Shown piece after piece: positions 54,261 to 62,218 of a stretch of 64,000 nucleotides of DNA; positions within the stretch are counted from its first letter, which is position 1, and every line of letters begins with the position of its first letter. The position numbers were made by a program, and so were the translations under genes. The notes below the pieces were generated by a model. That model had not been told where the DNA came from. It did no database searches and saw nothing but the letters and a program-made list of their open reading frames with translations. The DNA lies in NCBI RefSeq assembly GCF_044784365.2, contig NZ_CP173062.2, one strand, 5' to 3'. Origin of the DNA: Cetobacterium_A somerae. Its GTDB lineage: Bacteria > Fusobacteriota > Fusobacteriia > Fusobacteriales > Fusobacteriaceae.

Positions 54261-54626
54261 ATGATTATAGCTTATGAAAAATTAACTAACTCTTACAGAA
54301 ATATTGTTAAGGAAAATCTATTCCATATTGGAGAGGGACTTATTCTAGATAGAGAGAATAATGTTTTACATAGATTTGAAAATATCAACGATATTACCTT
54401 AGATACTTTAAAAACACTTAATAAGCTTAAAGAGGAGATTGTTATAGTATATCCTTGCAATTTAAGAGATAGAAAAACAACTTTAGATGTCTGTGTAGAA
54501 TCTTATGTAATTAGACATTATAACTTAGAAACTATATTTGATGCGATTCATGGCTGCCAGTGCACAAAGAGAAACATCAAGCTTTTATGGAATGTAGATT
54601 TAAGACATTGTAATGTTTTCTTTTAA
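54261..54626 (+). CDS. Hypothetical protein with several cysteines (121 residues)
   Basis: I do not recognise the family. There is no signal peptide or membrane helix. The C-terminal half has five cysteines (IVYPCNLRD, LDVCVES, HGCQCTKRN, RHCNVFF) and basic residues around them, which could bind a metal or form a redox site. The N-terminal half has a short strand-helix pattern (EGLILDRENNVLHRF). I start at 54261, after GAAGGGG with eight bases of spacing, because the promoter -10 box lies just before the earlier ATG (54228). It lies between the peptide-binding protein gene and the FNT channel gene, and the palindrome at 54683-54708 could also terminate its transcript. Confidence 0.6.
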   Translation: MIIAYEKLTNSYRNIVKENLFHIGEGLILDRENNVLHRFENINDITLDTLKTLNKLKEEIVIVYPCNLRDRKTTLDVCVESYVIRHYNLETIFDAIHGCQCTKRNIKLLWNVDLRHCNVFF

Positions 54627-54682
54627 AAGATACAGTTAGATTACATTTTAATCCACAAAAAATCTTTTTTTACACAATTTAG

Positions 54683-54708
54683 CATAGTGTGATTTAAATC
54701 ACACTATG
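54683..54708 (+). promoter_or_regulatory. CRP-type operator (TGTGA-N6-TCACA), also hairpin-forming, upstream of the FNT gene
   Basis: A perfect 26-base palindrome whose core TGTGATTTAAATCACA (54688-54703) matches the CRP consensus exactly. A TATAAA box lies at 54724-54729, which puts the operator centre (54695.5) about 41 bases before the predicted start, the class II activator position. The palindrome is followed by seven T, so it might double as a terminator for the preceding gene. Confidence 0.75.
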
Positions 54709-54762
54709 TTTTTTTATTTTTAATATAAAATGCTAGTATATCATTTAATTGAGGAGGAATAT

Positions 54763-55539
54763 ATGTTTTTTGAGGCAGTTGAAAAAGTTGCAAATGCAGG
54801 GGTTAGCAAATCTAATTTTTTAAAAAATAGTTTTGGAAAATACTTTGTCTTATCAACTTTTGCTGGATTTTTTGTTGGATTAGGAATTTTATTAATTTTC
54901 TCTATTGGTGGATTAGCAGCACCAGTTATTGGACCTTTAGGTGCTAGAACACTTATGGGAGCTTGCTTTGGAGTAGCACTGAGTTTAGTTATTATGTGTG
55001 GTAGTGAACTTTTTACTGGAAATAACTTTGTTATGACAATATCTACACTATCTAAAAAAACAACTTGGGCTGATACTATTAAACTTTGGGTTGTATGTTA
55101 TTTCGGAAACTTAGCTGGATCTATTTTATGTGGATATTTATTCTCTCTAACAAATTTAACTGTTCACTTTGTTCCTGGAGCTGAAAGTGTTGGTAAATTT
55201 ATGGGAACTATAGCTACATTAAAAGCTACAGCACCTTTCTGGGATCTATTTTATAGAGGAATACTTTGTAATATACTTGTTTGTTTAGCTGTTTGGTGTT
55301 CTATAAAAATGACATCTGAGTCAGGTAAATTAATCATGATTTGGTGGTGTCTATTTGCCTTTATAACTGTTGGTTTAGAGCATAGTATTGCAAACATGAC
55401 TCTTTTCTCAGCACTAATGTTTAAAGAACCACAATTTTTTATGGGAATGATTGTTAACTTAATTCCAGTAACTTTAGGAAACATAGTTGGAGGAGTTGGA
55501 TTAGGAGCAGCATATTATTACGTATCTAAAAAAGATTAA
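54763..55539 (+). CDS. Formate/nitrite transporter family channel (possible hydrosulfide channel)
   Basis: A 258-residue inner-membrane channel of the FNT family with six hydrophobic segments. Signature stretches are MCGSELFTGNNFVM near 82 and VGLEHSIANM near 205, which contains the conserved pore His. FNT members pass formate, nitrite or hydrosulfide. The CRP-type operator shared with asrABC, and the known linkage of the FNT hydrosulfide channel with asrABC in Clostridioides difficile, favour HS- export or nitrite/formate control by the same regulator. This is inference. I start at 54763, after GAGGAGG, rather than the upstream in-frame ATG at 54730, which lies next to the -10 box. Confidence 0.9.
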   Translation: MFFEAVEKVANAGVSKSNFLKNSFGKYFVLSTFAGFFVGLGILLIFSIGGLAAPVIGPLGARTLMGACFGVALSLVIMCGSELFTGNNFVMTISTLSKKTTWADTIKLWVVCYFGNLAGSILCGYLFSLTNLTVHFVPGAESVGKFMGTIATLKATAPFWDLFYRGILCNILVCLAVWCSIKMTSESGKLIMIWWCLFAFITVGLEHSIANMTLFSALMFKEPQFFMGMIVNLIPVTLGNIVGGVGLGAAYYYVSKKD

Positions 55540-55555
55540 TTTTAAAAGATTAATA

Positions 55556-55598
55556 AAAGGTATCTATTTTGTCAAAAATAAAATAGATACCTTTTTTA
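55556..55598. terminator. Intrinsic terminator of the FNT gene
   Basis: AAAGGTATCTATTTT pairs perfectly with AAAATAGATACCTTT (15 pairs, nine-base loop), followed by T. Confidence 0.9.
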
Positions 55599-55652
55599 TT
55601 TTTAATGATATAATATAATAATATTGTAATAAATAAAATCCCAGGAGGATGT

Positions 55653-57479
55653 ATGAATAAATTCCTAGCAAAAGAAAATTTAATTCTAAAAAAATACTTT
55701 GGATATGATGAGTTTAGAAAAGGACAACATGACATCATTAAAAATATTTTACAAAGAAAAGATACTCTAGCTATTATGCCAACAGGTGGTGGAAAATCTA
55801 TATGTTTTCAAATACCAGCCTTAATTTTTGAGGGAGTTACTGTTGTTATATCTCCTTTAATATCACTTATGAAAGATCAAGTTGATGCTTTAAATGAAAA
55901 TGGTATCCCTTCTGTATTTATAAATAGTAGTCTTTCAAATTCACAATGTGAGATTATTTATAATGCTCTTCTTTTTAATAAATACAAAATAATTTATATT
56001 GCACCTGAGAGACTTGAAAATTCAAGATTTTTATCAGTTATAAAAAATATTAATGTATCACAAATTGCTGTTGACGAAGCACACTGTATATCTCAATGGG
56101 GACATGACTTTAGAGTTAGCTATAAAAACATTAAAAATTTTATTCAATCTTTAAATAGTAATCCAGTAATATCTGCTTTCACTGCCACTGCTACTCCTGA
56201 AGTTACTGAAGATATTTTAGAAAGTTTAAATATTAAAGCAACTATATTTAAAAATGGATTTAAGAGGGATAATCTAAAGTTTTCTGTTTTCAAAAATGTA
56301 GATAATTTTAAATTTATACAAAAATTTATTGAAGAACATCCTGAAGAAAGTGGAATAATATATACTTCTACAAGAAAAGAGTGTGAACAAATTTATGAAT
56401 TTCTTTCTAAAGGAAAGAGTATTGCTAAATATCATGCTGGCCTTTCTGATAATGAGAGAATGAGTAATCAAGAGGATTTTCTTTTAGATAGATGTAAAAT
56501 AATTGTCGCAACTAATGCCTTTGGAATGGGTATTGATAAATCCAATGTAAGATGGGTTATTCATAATAATCTACCAAAAGATATTGAAAGTTATTATCAA
56601 GAAGCTGGTAGAGCCGGTAGAGATGGGCTTATTTCAAGTTGTATTCTACTTTATAATCCCAAAGATATTATTATTCAAAAACTATTTATTGAAAATGAAA
56701 ACTTATCTCCAGAAATAGCTAAAATTAGATATAGTAAACTTTCTGCTATGGAAAATTATACTAGAACTAATGGCTGTCTTATTGAATACATTGTAAACTA
56801 TTTTGAAAATAAACCTTTGGCTGAAAATTGTGGAATGTGTGGAAATTGTGAAAATAAAGGTGAACTTATTGATATAACTATTGACGCTCAAAAAATTATT
56901 TCATGTGTTGGAAGATTGAATAATAAATATGGTGCAAAATTAATTTTAGATATTCTAAAAGGTTCTAACAATGCAAGAATTAGAGACAATCGTTTAAATG
57001 AACAATCTACATATGGATGCTTAAAAGATAAATCCTCTACCTATATTAAAACAATTATGGATTACCTTATAGGAAGTGATTTTATCGAAAGTACTGAGGG
57101 AAAATACCCACTTTTAAAATTAAAAGAAAGTGCTTATATTTTTATAAAATCTAAAGAAACCTTATCTATGAGGGTTTTAAACAATGATGACGATTCTATT
57201 ACGAAAAAAGAAAGACCTAATGATAAAAAAACTTCATTACCTCTTATTCCTGGTGGAGAGCAGTTATTTAATCTTCTATCAGAATACAGAAGTAAAACCG
57301 CTCATAACAACCATGTTCCATCTTATATAATTTTTTCTGATAAAACTATAATTGATATTTGCAATTATAAACCTAGAGAAAAAGATGAACTTTTAAAAAT
57401 AAATGGTATTGGAGAAGCTAAATTTGAAAAATATGGCAACGATATCCTTTCTATTGTAAATAACTATATAAAAAAATAA
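55653..57479 (+). CDS. recQ: ATP-dependent DNA helicase RecQ
   Basis: A 608-residue 3'-5' helicase for recombination and repair. Motifs are MPTGGGKSICFQIPAL (Walker A, near 46), AVDEAHCISQWGHDFR (DEAH, near 138), SAFTATATPEV, and the motif VI stretch YYQEAGRAGRDG near 310. The zinc-binding cysteines are in NGCLIEY and CGMCGNC (near 372-395). A winged-helix domain and a C-terminal HRDC domain (about 530-608, ending LKINGIGEAKFEKYG) complete the classical RecQ layout. It has a strong AGGAGG site. Confidence 0.95.
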   Translation: MNKFLAKENLILKKYFGYDEFRKGQHDIIKNILQRKDTLAIMPTGGGKSICFQIPALIFEGVTVVISPLISLMKDQVDALNENGIPSVFINSSLSNSQCEIIYNALLFNKYKIIYIAPERLENSRFLSVIKNINVSQIAVDEAHCISQWGHDFRVSYKNIKNFIQSLNSNPVISAFTATATPEVTEDILESLNIKATIFKNGFKRDNLKFSVFKNVDNFKFIQKFIEEHPEESGIIYTSTRKECEQIYEFLSKGKSIAKYHAGLSDNERMSNQEDFLLDRCKIIVATNAFGMGIDKSNVRWVIHNNLPKDIESYYQEAGRAGRDGLISSCILLYNPKDIIIQKLFIENENLSPEIAKIRYSKLSAMENYTRTNGCLIEYIVNYFENKPLAENCGMCGNCENKGELIDITIDAQKIISCVGRLNNKYGAKLILDILKGSNNARIRDNRLNEQSTYGCLKDKSSTYIKTIMDYLIGSDFIESTEGKYPLLKLKESAYIFIKSKETLSMRVLNNDDDSITKKERPNDKKTSLPLIPGGEQLFNLLSEYRSKTAHNNHVPSYIIFSDKTIIDICNYKPREKDELLKINGIGEAKFEKYGNDILSIVNNYIKK

Positions 57480-57497
57480 ATTTTCAAACAGTATATA

Positions 57498-57534
57498 AAG
57501 AGATAACTCTATTACATAATAAAGTTATCTCTTT
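57498..57534. terminator. Possible terminator between recQ and the phosphoesterase gene
   Basis: AAAGAGATAACT and AGTTATCTCTTT form a 12-pair stem with a 13-base loop between convergent genes. The T run is weak on both strands. Confidence 0.55.
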
Positions 57535-57542
57535 AATTAGCT

Positions 57543-58613
57543 TTATTTAAAGATCATTATCTGACTACTACTTCCAATTCTGTATGGAATCATCCAAGTT
57601 CCCAATCCTGAACTTACATATGTATGTGTCTCTCCTATCTTCCTATATCCACCTGAGTTTTCATACATATAATCTACCACTAAATTAAAAGGGAATAGTT
57701 GGCCTTTGTGTGTATGACCTGATAAGTACAAATCCACTTTTTCATTTCCTAACTCTTTTAAAGATTGAGGATTATGATCAACAACTATAACAGAACTTTT
57801 TTTATCGACATTTTTTAAAAGTTCATCTAATGATTTTCTCTTTTTATTATATCTGTCATCTCTTCCTACAATTGTTATTCCTTCAATCTCCACTATCTCA
57901 TCTCTTAAAATATTTATTCCAAGATTTTTTATATATTCAATATTTCCCTCTATTCCACCATAGTATTCATGATTTCCTAAAACTAAATAAATTCCATGTT
58001 TAAAGTTTGTTTCATCAATTATACTTTTAATATCATCTGTTACACTCTTATATGAATTATCTAAAAAATCTCCACCTATAAGAACTAACTCAACATCTTC
58101 ATTTTTCATTTTTTCAAAAGCTGTTTTTAATTTACTCCCATCAAATTTCCCATTTAAATGAACATCACTTATAAAAACAAATTTTAAGTTTTTTTCATTT
58201 CTAATTATCTCTTTTGGTGTTTCATAATTTTCTACAGAAATATTTTTAAAATTTTTATATCCTAAAATCGACAGAATACCTAAACTAAAAATTATAAAAA
58301 TATGAAAACTCGTCTTTCTATAACTAACTTCTTTTAAAATATCAATTGAAAACATCTTAAAAATAAGGGCAATTGATAAAAGAATTAAAGCTCCAAATAC
58401 TATATAATTAAGATAAAATAGATAATGCCCTAAAAAAACTTCTAAAGATACGCTTCTTTTATTTCGATAAAAATAAAAGAGAACAAAAGGTAAAAAAGTA
58501 AAAATTGGTATAAATAGAAAATACCATAAGCTTCCATATATTTTATAAAAAATATATGCTACTCCTAATATTGGAAGTATTAATAGTAGCAATCTCTGTA
58601 AAATCCAAATCAT
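57543..58613 (-). CDS. Membrane-anchored metallophosphoesterase (YkuE/YaeI type)
   Basis: A 356-residue protein with four hydrophobic segments in the first 120 residues, then a calcineurin-like phosphoesterase domain. The metal motifs are FISDVHLNGKF (near 150), IGGDFLDN (near 180), LGNHEYYGG (near 215) and LSGHTHKGQ (near 298). Relatives hydrolyse phospholipid-type or UDP-linked substrates. Here the substrate is unknown. It has a promoter (58655-58685) of the MerR-controlled kind. Confidence 0.88.
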   Translation of the reverse strand: MIWILQRLLLLILPILGVAYIFYKIYGSLWYFLFIPIFTFLPFVLFYFYRNKRSVSLEVFLGHYLFYLNYIVFGALILLSIALIFKMFSIDILKEVSYRKTSFHIFIIFSLGILSILGYKNFKNISVENYETPKEIIRNEKNLKFVFISDVHLNGKFDGSKLKTAFEKMKNEDVELVLIGGDFLDNSYKSVTDDIKSIIDETNFKHGIYLVLGNHEYYGGIEGNIEYIKNLGINILRDEIVEIEGITIVGRDDRYNKKRKSLDELLKNVDKKSSVIVVDHNPQSLKELGNEKVDLYLSGHTHKGQLFPFNLVVDYMYENSGGYRKIGETHTYVSSGLGTWMIPYRIGSSSQIMIFK

Positions 58614-58654
58614 CTTCCCTCCATTTTAGTGAATTAATTTTTAAATTGTAAAAT

Positions 58655-58685
58655 ATTATACCACTTAGAGTAAACTCTAAGTCAA
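58655..58685 (-). promoter_or_regulatory. MerR-type promoter: 19-base spacer with perfect dyad
   Basis: On the minus strand TTGACT (58685-58680) and TATAAT (58660-58655) are separated by 19 bases instead of 17. The spacer region is filled by the perfect inverted repeat ACTTAGAGT-TT-ACTCTAAGT (58682-58663). An over-long spacer with a central dyad is the hallmark of promoters twisted into an active form by MerR-family regulators. No MerR-family gene is in the window. Confidence 0.75.
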
Positions 58686-58687
58686 TA

Positions 58688-58725
58688 AAAAAACTGTAGC
58701 TTGATTTTACTCACTCTACAGTTTT
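58688..58725 (-). terminator. Intrinsic terminator of the asr operon
   Basis: AAAACTGTAG and CTACAGTTTT form a ten-pair stem. On the minus strand a run of seven T follows, just after the asrC stop. Confidence 0.82.
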
Positions 58726-58736
58726 AGTTAGTTTAA

Positions 58737-59729
58737 TTATTTACCAATATCATTTTCAGCACCAGAGTAGATAATTCCATTCCAGTTAACCATATTTCTT
58801 TCAATTGCCACTTCTTCTAAGTTAACACCTTCTAATGCAAACTTTTTAAACTCATTGAATCCTGTTCTATCAACAATATATCCAATATGTTCTTTTGGAA
58901 GTGCTCTGTTAATATACGTATCTACATATCTATATGTATTTTTAATAATTTTTATTATACTTTCTTCATCAGCCCATAAAATCCAATCTTCAGCAAGTCT
59001 TGGATTTTTCTTTCCTGTTCTACCCATAATAGCAAGTCTGTAGTACTTTTTCTCATCTCTAACCCAAGATGATGTCGGACAGTTTAAAACACACTCTCCA
59101 CACCCTATACATTTACTATGTTCTCTTACAACTGTATAATTTTCTGCTCTTAAAGCACCTGTTGATAATCCTTTACATTTTTTTACACATGCTCCACATG
59201 AAACACATCTCTCTTTTTCGTATAAAGGCATAGTCATTCCAATTATACCAAAGTCATGCATTCTTGCTTTGATACAATCATTTGGACATCCTGTTAAAGC
59301 AATTTTAAAATGGAAATCATTAGGGAAAACTTCTTTCTCTATTTTTTTAGCAAAGTTTGTTGTATTATATTGAGCCTTAGGACAAACACTGTTTCCAATA
59401 CAAGCTGTTATATTTCTTGTTCCAGCTGCTGGATATCCATTTCCCTCTCCATTTGGTTGATTAATATCAAAACCATCAATTAAAACTTGAATCTCTTTAT
59501 TTACTTCATCAATTTTTGTAATATCAATACCTTTAATTTCAAATCCTTGACGAGTTGTTATATGAACTTTTCCATTTCCATATTTTGAAGCTATTTCAGA
59601 AACTTTTAAAAGTAGTTCTGCTGTTATCTCTCCACCAGGAACTCTAACTCTTAAAGCTGTTTTTTTTCTATCTTTTGTTATTCTATACGCATTTTTTGTA
59701 AAACTTTTTCTACTTAACTCTAAAGCCAT
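58737..59729 (-). CDS. asrC: Anaerobic sulfite reductase subunit C (siroheme/[4Fe-4S] catalytic subunit)
   Basis: A 330-residue catalytic subunit that reduces sulfite to sulfide with six electrons. The siroheme-[4Fe-4S] ligands are Cys110 and Cys116 (ACIGNSVC) and Cys148 and Cys152 (TGCPNDC). An added ferredoxin module has two clusters: Cys175/178/181/185 and Cys207/210/213/217. The protein matches the Salmonella-type AsrC. It is the last gene of asrABC, with AGGAGG before the ATG and a terminator after. Confidence 0.95.
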   Translation of the reverse strand: MALELSRKSFTKNAYRITKDRKKTALRVRVPGGEITAELLLKVSEIASKYGNGKVHITTRQGFEIKGIDITKIDEVNKEIQVLIDGFDINQPNGEGNGYPAAGTRNITACIGNSVCPKAQYNTTNFAKKIEKEVFPNDFHFKIALTGCPNDCIKARMHDFGIIGMTMPLYEKERCVSCGACVKKCKGLSTGALRAENYTVVREHSKCIGCGECVLNCPTSSWVRDEKKYYRLAIMGRTGKKNPRLAEDWILWADEESIIKIIKNTYRYVDTYINRALPKEHIGYIVDRTGFNEFKKFALEGVNLEEVAIERNMVNWNGIIYSGAENDIGK

Positions 59730-59738
59730 GGTCTCCTC

Positions 59739-60533
59739 CTAATCTAAAAGCGTTTTAGCTTTTACATAATTAAATATAGGTCCTTCTAAACAAACATATG
59801 TTTCATCAATTTTACAATGTCCACACTTTCCTACAGCACAAGACATATTTCTTTCAAAAGAAACCCAAATTTTGTCCTCTGGAATTCCTAACTTTAAAAA
59901 CTCTAATGCAGAGTATTTCATCATCATAGGAGGTCCTACTATAACAACTTCTAAATTATCAAAATTTTCATACATTTTTAGATGAGGAATATACTCAGTT
60001 ACAAGTCCTACACACTCTCCATCAATTCCACAACCTTTATCCACAGTTAAAATCATTGGAGCTTTTTTTCTCCACTCATCTATCTCTTTTTTAAATAGAA
60101 TAGATTCTTGATCTTTAAATCCAAAAATTAGCTCAATATCTGTATTCTCATCATCTATAAAATGTTTTATTAGTGGTCTTACTGGAGCAGTTCCACTTCC
60201 ACCAGCAACTACAATTACTCTTTTTCCAGAGTATGTATCCATAGGGAAACAATTTCCATAAGCTCCTCTTAAAAATATTGAATCTCCTGGTTGAAGATTA
60301 AATATTGCATCAGTAACTTTTCCAACTTTTCTTATTAGAAACTCAATCCATTCTTCGTCATGATTATAATTAGCAACAGATATTGGTGCCTCTCCTACCA
60401 TATGAATAGATAGTTGTATAAATTGTCCTGGAGCTGGTTTTATAGTTGTTTTAACTTTAAATAACCACTCAATTGGACTCTCTTGAACTATTGATAAAAT
60501 TTCTCCTCTTTCAGGCATATATATATTACTCAT
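59739..60533 (-). CDS. asrB: Anaerobic sulfite reductase subunit B (FAD/NAD, [2Fe-2S])
   Basis: A 264-residue electron-transfer subunit like the dihydroorotate dehydrogenase electron-transfer proteins. It has a FAD-binding barrel (ISVANYNHDEEWIEFLIRKV), an NAD site (RVIVVAGGSGTAPVRPLI, near 105) and a C-terminal [2Fe-2S] cysteine set (SCAVGKCGHCKI and a later VCLEG). It passes electrons from NADH to AsrA/AsrC. I start at the ATG at 60533, preceded by AGGTG with six bases of spacing. An upstream GTG (60542) overlaps that site. It overlaps asrA by eight bases. Confidence 0.94.
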   Translation of the reverse strand: MSNIYMPERGEILSIVQESPIEWLFKVKTTIKPAPGQFIQLSIHMVGEAPISVANYNHDEEWIEFLIRKVGKVTDAIFNLQPGDSIFLRGAYGNCFPMDTYSGKRVIVVAGGSGTAPVRPLIKHFIDDENTDIELIFGFKDQESILFKKEIDEWRKKAPMILTVDKGCGIDGECVGLVTEYIPHLKMYENFDNLEVVIVGPPMMMKYSALEFLKLGIPEDKIWVSFERNMSCAVGKCGHCKIDETYVCLEGPIFNYVKAKTLLD

Positions 60534-61533
60534 TATTATCACCTAACTTTTTCGATAGTTTATTTATACAGTTTATATAAGAGATGTACTCAGGACAAGC
60601 ATCATCACATCTTCCACATCCAATACACATATGTGTTCCAAATCTTTTTTTATAGTCAGAGATTTTATGCATAACTTTAAATCTCATTCTATCTCCAGAT
60701 TTTTGTCTAAATTCATGTCCACCAGCCATAGTTGAAAATCCATCTACATGGCAAGAAGCCCAAACTCTTCTTCTCTCTCCAGTTTTAGAGTTATCTCTAT
60801 TAAAGATATCTTGAGTTGTAAAACAAGTACAAGTAGGACAAACAAAATTACATCTTCCACACTTAATACATCTATCGTAATCTCTCCACATCTCATCATT
60901 TATAATATCTTCTAACTTTATATTTTCAGGAACTGTAACTTTTTCAACATTTTCTGTTACAAACTCCATTTGAAACTCTTCTTCTTTCCCATCATTAAAG
61001 AACTCGTTTAACTCTTCATCTTTTATATGAGTATAAACTGCACCATCTTTAAATGTAAGACCTAAGTTATAATTCTCTGTTGTATTTGTTCCCATTGAAG
61101 CGCAGAAGCAGCTCTCCCATCCTTTTCCTGGGCAGCCAATAACTGCAAATTTAACCATTTTTTTTGCATCTGCATAATATTCATCTGCAAATTTGTTATT
61201 TAAATATATATTATCTACTCTTTCAATAGCATGAAGGTCGCAACTTCTTAGTAAAACTAAAGCTTTTTTTGTTCTTCCCTCTGGTTTTTTAAACTCATTT
61301 TCATTAAAGTAAAATATTGTTTGTCTTATAGGTAGTAGAATCTCTTTAGCTGAATAGTAACTTTTATCTTTTAGATTGATCTCTTCTAATTTAGTTATCT
61401 TCTCATATTTAACTAAATCAGTATCAGAGAACGTTCCTTTAAAAGGAAGTGTAACTGGAGCATAGATATCATACTCTTTTGATAAACTTAATAATGCTCT
61501 ATTAAATTCATCATTTGTTAATAATTTTTTCAT
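60526..61533 (-). CDS. asrA: Anaerobic sulfite reductase subunit A ([4Fe-4S] protein)
   Basis: A 335-residue iron-sulfur electron-transfer subunit of the AsrABC complex. Two ferredoxin-type motifs are visible, CIKCGRCNFVCPTC (near 222-235) and CIGCGRCDDACPEY (near 305-318), after an N-terminal domain with RSCDLHAIERVD near 110. It is the first gene of asrABC. A CRP-type operator (61597-61622) lies upstream, and a TAGAAT -10 box at 61579-61574 places it in the class II position. The ribosome site is AGAGGTGAAG. Confidence 0.94.
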   Translation of the reverse strand: MKKLLTNDEFNRALLSLSKEYDIYAPVTLPFKGTFSDTDLVKYEKITKLEEINLKDKSYYSAKEILLPIRQTIFYFNENEFKKPEGRTKKALVLLRSCDLHAIERVDNIYLNNKFADEYYADAKKMVKFAVIGCPGKGWESCFCASMGTNTTENYNLGLTFKDGAVYTHIKDEELNEFFNDGKEEEFQMEFVTENVEKVTVPENIKLEDIINDEMWRDYDRCIKCGRCNFVCPTCTCFTTQDIFNRDNSKTGERRRVWASCHVDGFSTMAGGHEFRQKSGDRMRFKVMHKISDYKKRFGTHMCIGCGRCDDACPEYISYINCINKLSKKLGDNNE

Positions 61534-61596
61534 CTCTTCACCTCTTATACAACTGTTTTTATACTAGTATCTCATTCTATTACTTTATATAGAAAA

Positions 61597-61622
61597 AAAT
61601 GTGTGACTCTAGTCACACATTT
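61597..61622 (-). promoter_or_regulatory. CRP-type operator (TGTGA-N6-TCACA) upstream of asrABC
   Basis: The core TGTGACTCTAGTCACA (61602-61617) matches the CRP consensus exactly, inside a 26-base palindrome with one central mismatch. On the minus strand a TAGAAT box (61579-61574) predicts a start near 61567, putting the operator centre at about -42. The linked Crp/Fnr gene (62219-62884) has a CRP-like recognition helix. Confidence 0.82.
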
Positions 61623-61669
61623 CTATATTGACAAAAAATAAATTTTTTTAAGATCAATTTGTAATCTTA

Positions 61670-62146
61670 TTATTTTTCCCCTCTGAAAAGTTCAGTGATT
61701 CCCTTAATAAATACTCTAACATATTTATCTCCAGCTTCTCTGTAATTTTTATGGTCTGGTCTTCTGAAGATTGCACTTAATTCTGATTCAGACATATTAA
61801 TTCCACCTGTCTTAAATGCATCTATCATATCTTCACTTCTAAAAGCTAAAGCAATCTTTAACTTTCTTAGGATGTAGTTATTTATATTTTTATTATTTGG
61901 TACTTCCTCTGTTTTTTCTGGAGCATTTTTTTGTGGTCCTCTTTTATAAGTTATAAGTCCACTTAAAAATACATCTAAAGTTTTATTATTACAAGTTTTA
62001 AAGTTTTCATCTTCAGGCTTACTTAAAAGAGCTGTTAACTCTTCTAAAGAGATATTCATTCCTCCTAATTTGAAAACTTCCATCATAGCTTTATCATTTA
62101 TTCTTAAAGCATATCTAACTCTTCTTAGAACGTCATTATTTGTCAT
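61670..62146 (-). CDS. DUF1456 family protein (YehS-like)
   Basis: A 158-residue protein made of two copies of one domain. Copy one (residues 1-66) begins NNDVLRRVRYALRINDKAMM, and copy two (about 88-155) begins NNYILRKLKIALAFRSEDMI. Both end in a LSKPEDENFK/FRRPDHKNYR-type turn and a hydrophobic helix. This is the DUF1456 layout of E. coli YehS, whose function is unknown. It lies between the Crp/Fnr gene and asrABC. A TATAAT box (62186-62181, minus strand) without a -35 box precedes it, and a small palindrome (62195-62210) overlaps the -35 region, so a regulated promoter is possible. Confidence 0.85.
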   Translation of the reverse strand: MTNNDVLRRVRYALRINDKAMMEVFKLGGMNISLEELTALLSKPEDENFKTCNNKTLDVFLSGLITYKRGPQKNAPEKTEEVPNNKNINNYILRKLKIALAFRSEDMIDAFKTGGINMSESELSAIFRRPDHKNYREAGDKYVRVFIKGITELFRGEK

Positions 62147-62218
62147 TTGTTCCTCCTAATTTTTTTAAATTTTACTCATAATTATACCACAAATATAGGA
62201 GTATTCCTATTTTTTATT

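Noticed and set aside
54683..54708. Palindrome before the FNT gene as only a terminator
   Set aside because: It could act as one (T run follows), but the exact TGTGA/TCACA core, the class II spacing and the matching site before asrA make an operator the better reading. A dual role is not excluded.
62195..62210. Small palindrome after the Crp/Fnr gene as its terminator
   Set aside because: The stem is only six AT-rich pairs and no T run follows on the minus strand. It is more likely part of the DUF1456 promoter, if anything.
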